Shown: positions 60,344 to 64,000 of the stretch, piece by piece
Numbering within the stretch: position 1 is the first letter of the stretch
Layout of the letters: each line of letters begins with the position of its first letter
DNA from: Algoriphagus aquaeductus
GTDB taxonomy: Bacteria > Bacteroidota > Bacteroidia > Cytophagales > Cyclobacteriaceae
NCBI RefSeq assembly: GCF_003253485.1
Contig: NZ_QKTX01000008.1
Location: 76,902 to 140,901, forward strand
DNA length: 64,000 bases
Reading direction: 5' to 3'
Notes under the pieces: generated by a model
What the model saw: the letters and a program-made list of their open reading frames with translations, nothing else
The model's database searches: none
Told to the model about the DNA's origin: nothing
Translations under genes and position numbers: made by a program

Positions 60344-61693
60344 TTAACTATACATTAATAATTCTATCCCGTGTCTTACCAACTCCTGCAAATCATTCTT
60401 GGAAGGATCCACAAATTCACAAAGCGCTACGTCTTCTTCTACCAGCTCATAAAGACCTAACTCCTCCATCTCATCAAAATCCTCTGCAACAATTGCTTTG
60501 AACAAATATGTTGGAAGAATATCCATTGGCATTACTTTTTCGAAAACACCGGTCACCACAAACGGACGTTCTTCACCGTGGGTATTGGTGTCCACTTTGA
60601 ATTCCCCTTTATTAAGAAAGGAGAGCATACCAATCGCTTTGTGGAAGCTAAGTTTGGAAGTACTTGGCTTGATCCATCCCAAGAATTCCTCATAATCACC
60701 CTCAGGAATGACTGTGATTTGGTTATGATAAAATCCTAAGAATCCATCCAAATTCACTTTTTCCCCTGTCAACACATTTCCTGAGATCACCCGAACGTGA
60801 CCCGAATTGAGGTTACCTTTTACGAAAGAAGATACATTCGCTCCGGAATAAGTTTTCACATAGCCGGTTTTGGTCAGTTCAGACCCGGTCAAAGCGATTA
60901 CTTTTGAGGCATCATAGATACCCTCAAGTACAGCCTTTCCGATCTGGACAACGCCATAAGGACTGACAGTCCAGGCGATTTCGCCTTTGTTGATCGGATC
61001 TAAATGATGGATCTGGGTACCCACGTTTCCGGCAGGGTGTGGACCGGAAAATTGGTTGATCTGTGCATTTTTCACTCCTGAGAAAATCGCAGGAGCCGAC
61101 TTGGAGCCGTCGACATTCAGATGAACTTTTCCTTTTGTCAATTTAGCCAAGGCATCCACGCCAGCCTGGAAATACTTTTCTTCTCCCTGAAGGGTAAATC
61201 CAAAATCAGGAGCGAGAGGATGAGTATCAAAAGCAGAGATAAAGATTGCCTTCGGTGTATCTGAAGGGTTGGCAACAATCCCAAATGGTCTTTGGATGAT
61301 ATTTGGCCAAACTCCGGAAGAAGCAAGCTTTGCAGCTAAGGCTTCACGATCCTGATTGAGGTCAATTTTACCAAAGTTTTCGTGGGTGATTGTTTGGTCA
61401 GCCAAAATCTTGATTTCAAGGAGCTTTCTTTTCTCACCTCGCTTGATTTCTACGATTTCTCCGGAAACCGGCGCTGCATAGATTACCTGATCCAAGGCTT
61501 TGTCGATCAGGATGGGAGTACCGGCCTTGACCGTATCTCCTTCGTTCACAAGGACTTTGGGACGCTGAATCCCGGGAAAGTCCGTTGGCTTAATGGCGAA
61601 GGTCGTTGCCGGGGCAAAGTTGGACATCTCCAAAGGAGCCTTTCCAACTAGCTTGAGGTCGAATCCCTTCTTAAGCTTCACTATTTTAGACAT
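60344..61693 (-). CDS. nqrA: Na+-translocating NADH:quinone reductase subunit A
   Basis: About 449 aa from the ATG at 61693 (MSKIVKLKKGFDLKLVG), the usual NqrA start; the frame is open to 61732 but overlaps the promoter. It is the soluble cytoplasmic subunit that binds ubiquinone or menaquinone. Visible blocks are KVLVNEGDTVKAGTPILID, a biotinyl-lipoyl-like strand set, and EGDYEEFLGWIKPS. First gene of nqrABCDE. Confidence 0.93.
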   Translation of the reverse strand: MSKIVKLKKGFDLKLVGKAPLEMSNFAPATTFAIKPTDFPGIQRPKVLVNEGDTVKAGTPILIDKALDQVIYAAPVSGEIVEIKRGEKRKLLEIKILADQTITHENFGKIDLNQDREALAAKLASSGVWPNIIQRPFGIVANPSDTPKAIFISAFDTHPLAPDFGFTLQGEEKYFQAGVDALAKLTKGKVHLNVDGSKSAPAIFSGVKNAQINQFSGPHPAGNVGTQIHHLDPINKGEIAWTVSPYGVVQIGKAVLEGIYDASKVIALTGSELTKTGYVKTYSGANVSSFVKGNLNSGHVRVISGNVLTGEKVNLDGFLGFYHNQITVIPEGDYEEFLGWIKPSTSKLSFHKAIGMLSFLNKGEFKVDTNTHGEERPFVVTGVFEKVMPMDILPTYLFKAIVAEDFDEMEELGLYELVEEDVALCEFVDPSKNDLQELVRHGIELLMYS

Positions 61694-61729
61694 ATCTGTT
61701 TTTGAACTATGAGCTTTTGAAAAACGCCC

Positions 61730-61737
61730 CAAATCTA
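61730..61737 (-). promoter_or_regulatory. -7 element (TAGATTTG) for the nqr operon
   Basis: Exact TAnnTTTG on the minus strand, with a predicted leader of about 30 nt before the ATG at 61693. It supports that start over the upstream one. Confidence 0.55.
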
Positions 61738-61825
61738 AAGAAAAACCTTTTGAAATGGAGGCTTGGTCACATTTATTGTTCGAACTTTTGATTAATCGGA
61801 CAGGCGGTGAAAATCAGGAATGAAC

Positions 61826-62722
61826 TTAAGCTTGAAGCATGTTTTCTTCCATGGTTTCCACATAGGACTTTACCTGTTCCATCAGCCACATCGGTGTGGA
61901 AGTGGCACCACAGATCCCCACCTTATCTCCAGGATGAAACCACTCCGGGTCGAGCTCTGTTTCGTTTTCGATAAAATAACTTCTCGGATTTTCATGGAGA
62001 CAAACTTGATAAAGTGCCTTTCCATTGGAGCTCTTTTTTCCTGATACGAAAAGAATCACATCATTTTCCTGAGCGAAGCGTTGCAGTTGGGGCTCCCTGT
62101 TGGATACTTGCCTGCAGATCGAATCATTGGCGTTAAAGTCCAATTCGGTCAATTCTCCTTTGGCCTTTTTGATGCGGTCTTCTATTTTTTGAGACAATTC
62201 GTAGAAACCTTTGGTGCTTTTGGTGGTCTGACTGAAAAGGGTCACCGGCTTTTGGTAATCGATTTTTTCCAGATCCGAATCCTCCATGACTACGATGGCT
62301 TTCTCCAAAGTCTGCCCAGTCAGTCCAATGACTTCAGCGTGCCCCTTTTTACCATAGATGACAATCTGTCCATTCTCCCGCTCCATTTTATCGAATGCAT
62401 TTTTCACTCGGTGCTGAAGCTTGAGTACCACAGGACAGGAGGCATCGATAAGCTCGATATTATTCTCAATGGCTGTTTTGTATGTTTCTGGAGGCTCTCC
62501 GTGTGCTCTGATCAACACTTTGCAATTGCTGAGCTCTTGAAGCTGTTCCCTATCGATCACCACGAGGCCTTTTTCTCTCAGCCGCTTGACCTCCATGTCA
62601 TTATGGACAATGTCTCCCAGACAATAAAGTCCGTCGCTATTTTCCATTTCGTCCTCTGCCATTTTGATGGCAAACTCTACTCCGAAACAGTAGCCTGAGT
62701 TTTTATCAATGGTTACCTGCAT
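61826..62722 (-). CDS. ispH: 4-hydroxy-3-methylbut-2-enyl diphosphate reductase
   Basis: 298 aa. The three Cys that hold the [4Fe-4S] cluster are expected in SGYCFGVEFAI (Cys12), DASCPVVLKLQHRV and DSICRQVSNREPQ. The substrate-binding His/Glu/Thr set appears in IRAHGEPPETY and VTLFSQTTKST. It makes IPP and DMAPP in the last step of the MEP pathway. The first 17 bp overlap the end of cmk, so translation is coupled. Confidence 0.94.
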   Translation of the reverse strand: MQVTIDKNSGYCFGVEFAIKMAEDEMENSDGLYCLGDIVHNDMEVKRLREKGLVVIDREQLQELSNCKVLIRAHGEPPETYKTAIENNIELIDASCPVVLKLQHRVKNAFDKMERENGQIVIYGKKGHAEVIGLTGQTLEKAIVVMEDSDLEKIDYQKPVTLFSQTTKSTKGFYELSQKIEDRIKKAKGELTELDFNANDSICRQVSNREPQLQRFAQENDVILFVSGKKSSNGKALYQVCLHENPRSYFIENETELDPEWFHPGDKVGICGATSTPMWLMEQVKSYVETMEENMLQA

Positions 62723-63413
62723 AGTCCTTTTCCTTTTTTATGACTTCCTTTGCAAGTCCTACGATCTGAGCCACTTGCTCGGCAAAAGCCAACTTACTCG
62801 TATCAATTTCAATGGCGTCAGGCATTTTAGTCAGCGGGCTTTCTGCCCGTGAAGAATCAACCCGATCACGCTCTGCCAAATTCTTTTTTATTTCTTCCAG
62901 ATCAACCAGTTCCCCTTTTTCTAAGAGCTCCTGTTGCCTCCGGGCTGCCCTGGTTTCCAGATCAGCCGTCATGAAAATTTTCAATTCTGCATCAGGAAAA
63001 ACAACTGAACCTATGTCCCTTCCATCCATCACCACCCCCTTTTTTCTACCCAATCGTTGCTGCTGAGCTACCAATTCCTTACGGATTTCTTTGATGGTTG
63101 CCACCTCACTTACACGTTCGGAAACCCGCATGGTTCTGATTTCATCTTCTACATTCAACCCATTAAGGTAGGTCTCTTGCTTCCTGGTATCCGGATTGAT
63201 TTGAAAGGTAATTTCCAGAGACTTTAATCCCTTTTCGACATCATGAGGATTAGAGGGAGATAAATAGTTTGTTAAAAAATGGAGTGTGGTAGCCCGATAC
63301 ATCGCACCCGAGTCAATGTAAGTGAACCCTAAATCCTTGGCTACTGCTTTTGCCGTCGAACTTTTTCCACATCCCGAATATCCATCTATGGCGATGACGA
63401 TTTTACCCATCAA
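62706..63413 (-). CDS. cmk: Cytidylate kinase
   Basis: 235 aa. P-loop IAIDGYSGCGKSSTAKAV (Walker A GYSGCGKSS), CMP-site blocks FTYIDSGAMYRATT and VVMDGRDIGSVVFPDA, and the lid Arg stretch RAARRQQELLEKGE. It phosphorylates CMP and dCMP. The first codon may be the Met at 63413 or the next Met. It is the first gene of a cmk-ispH pair. Confidence 0.95.
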   Translation of the reverse strand: MMGKIVIAIDGYSGCGKSSTAKAVAKDLGFTYIDSGAMYRATTLHFLTNYLSPSNPHDVEKGLKSLEITFQINPDTRKQETYLNGLNVEDEIRTMRVSERVSEVATIKEIRKELVAQQQRLGRKKGVVMDGRDIGSVVFPDAELKIFMTADLETRAARRQQELLEKGELVDLEEIKKNLAERDRVDSSRAESPLTKMPDAIEIDTSKLAFAEQVAQIVGLAKEVIKKEKDYAGNH

Positions 63414-63446
63414 AAAAGCTGTCTTGGTTTACTGCTTAATTTTGGG

Positions 63447-63454
63447 CAAATATA
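63447..63454 (-). promoter_or_regulatory. -7 element (TATATTTG) for cmk-ispH
   Basis: Exact TAnnTTTG on the minus strand, 33 bp upstream of the cmk start. Confidence 0.55.
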
Positions 63455-63540
63455 GTAGTTTTAATCTTAAACCATCCCGAAAGACTCCCCCCACTGGGAG
63501 TAAATAGTCTTGAAATTCACTGATTTTTATCAATCTACCC

Positions 63541-64000
63541 ATGAACATACAAGCCAACTTAGTAGACATCCCTAGCAAAAAGATTTACCCCGCCAAAGTG
63601 GCTGTGCAGGGTGGAAAAATCACCCAAATCCAAGAAATCCAACCCGATAAAGAGCTCCCTTTTTTAATGCCGGGATTTATCGATGCCCACGTTCACGTGG
63701 AGTCTTCCATGCTGGTTCCTTCGGAATTTGCCCGACTGGCCGTGGTGCATGGGACGGTCGCCACGATCTCAGACCCCCACGAGATCGCCAATGTCTGCGG
63801 CATGCAAGGCGTAGAATACATGATCGAAAACGGCAAACAGGTGCCCTTCCACTTTTTTTTCGGCGCGTCTTCCTGCGTGCCGGCCACTCCATTTGAAACC
63901 GCCGGAGGAGAAATCAATGCTGCCGATATCGAAAATCTGATGGCTCGACCCGAGATTCTTTACTTGGCCGAAATGATGAACTGGCCGGGGACAGTTCATC
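63541..64000 (+). CDS. ade: Adenine deaminase, N-terminal part (cut by window edge)
   Basis: The first 153 codons of an amidohydrolase gene are present, open to the window end. The metal motif [17 protein letters not shown] (in [14 protein letters not shown]), [12 protein letters not shown], and the [15 protein letters not shown] block match adenine deaminases. It would convert adenine to hypoxanthine. The ATG at 63541 is followed by the normal family start (NIQANLVDI). The C-terminal half is outside the window. Confidence 0.9.
   Translation, partial: MNIQANLVDIPSKKIYPAKVAVQGGKITQIQEIQPDKELPFLMPGFIDAHVHVESSMLVPSEFARLAVVHGTVATISDPHEIANVCGMQGVEYMIENGKQVPFHFFFGASSCVPATPFETAGGEINAADIENLMARPEILYLAEMMNWPGTVH

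Overview
The window looks like a chromosomal segment of a Bacteroidota bacterium, most likely order Cytophagales (Cyclobacteriaceae/Algoriphagus-like). This is inferred from gene content: Na+-NQR, PafA phosphatase, Wzi-like and DUF4421 outer-membrane proteins, YifB, DUF1080 enzymes and PVC-type cytochrome c proteins. It also fits the tRNA genes without encoded CCA, the near absence of Shine-Dalgarno sites, and several TAnnTTTG (-7) promoter elements. No phage, CRISPR array or complete insertion sequence is visible.

Region 1 (1-1240) is a minus-strand tRNA array: two identical tRNA-Lys(TTT), tRNA-Arg(TCT) and tRNA-Pro(TGG). Three decayed Lys-like tRNA copies and one mosaic Lys-like copy are mixed in. 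The array is built from nested direct duplications (102, 175 and 375 bp units). The 375-bp unit carries a small GIY-YIG nuclease gene whose last codons and stop lie inside the 5' half of the mosaic tRNA. The window begins inside a second copy of that unit. This is the most unusual part of the window.

Region 2 (2.0-11.0 kb) is a sugar-oxidation locus of two divergent operons. The minus operon encodes a Gfo/Idh/MocA oxidoreductase, a TIM-barrel isomerase, a lipoprotein cytochrome c and a DUF1080 3-keto-disaccharide hydrolase. The plus operon encodes an MFS transporter, a TIM-barrel protein with a twin-arginine leader, a GMC dehydrogenase with a Cys cluster and its small subunit, followed by another exported TIM-barrel protein. 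Together they resemble a 3-keto-glycoside pathway: periplasmic oxidation at C3, cleavage, then isomerisation or reduction. Two large cytochrome-c-bearing propeller lipoproteins at 22.2-27.9 kb may belong to the same metabolism; one is a DUF6807-propeller-HEAT-cytochrome fusion.

Region 3 (11-32.6 kb) is mixed: a 4-helix sensor-like membrane protein, GH16 glucanase, homogentisate dioxygenase, an IS200-type HUH protein that appears to lack its catalytic Tyr, PafA, a Wzi-like barrel, an MsbA-like ABC exporter, YifB/ComM, an MBL-fold hydrolase with an overlapping PAS protein, a tandem pair of unknown membrane proteins, phosphofructokinase and PPK2.

Region 4 (32.8-50.9 kb) holds housekeeping genes: an ALDH7-type dehydrogenase, two glycosyltransferases, an aminotransferase, SYLF and YraN proteins, LipB, a PolB-like exonuclease, RNase R, a polyprenyl synthase, a rhomboid protease, a very large BNR-propeller protein and ribosomal proteins L21/L27.

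Region 5 (51-64 kb) holds class Ia ribonucleotide reductase (nrdB-nrdA), a DUF1569 and a DUF502 protein, a second DUF1080 protein, nqrABCDE (terminated before any nqrF), cmk-ispH and the start of an adenine deaminase gene cut by the window edge.
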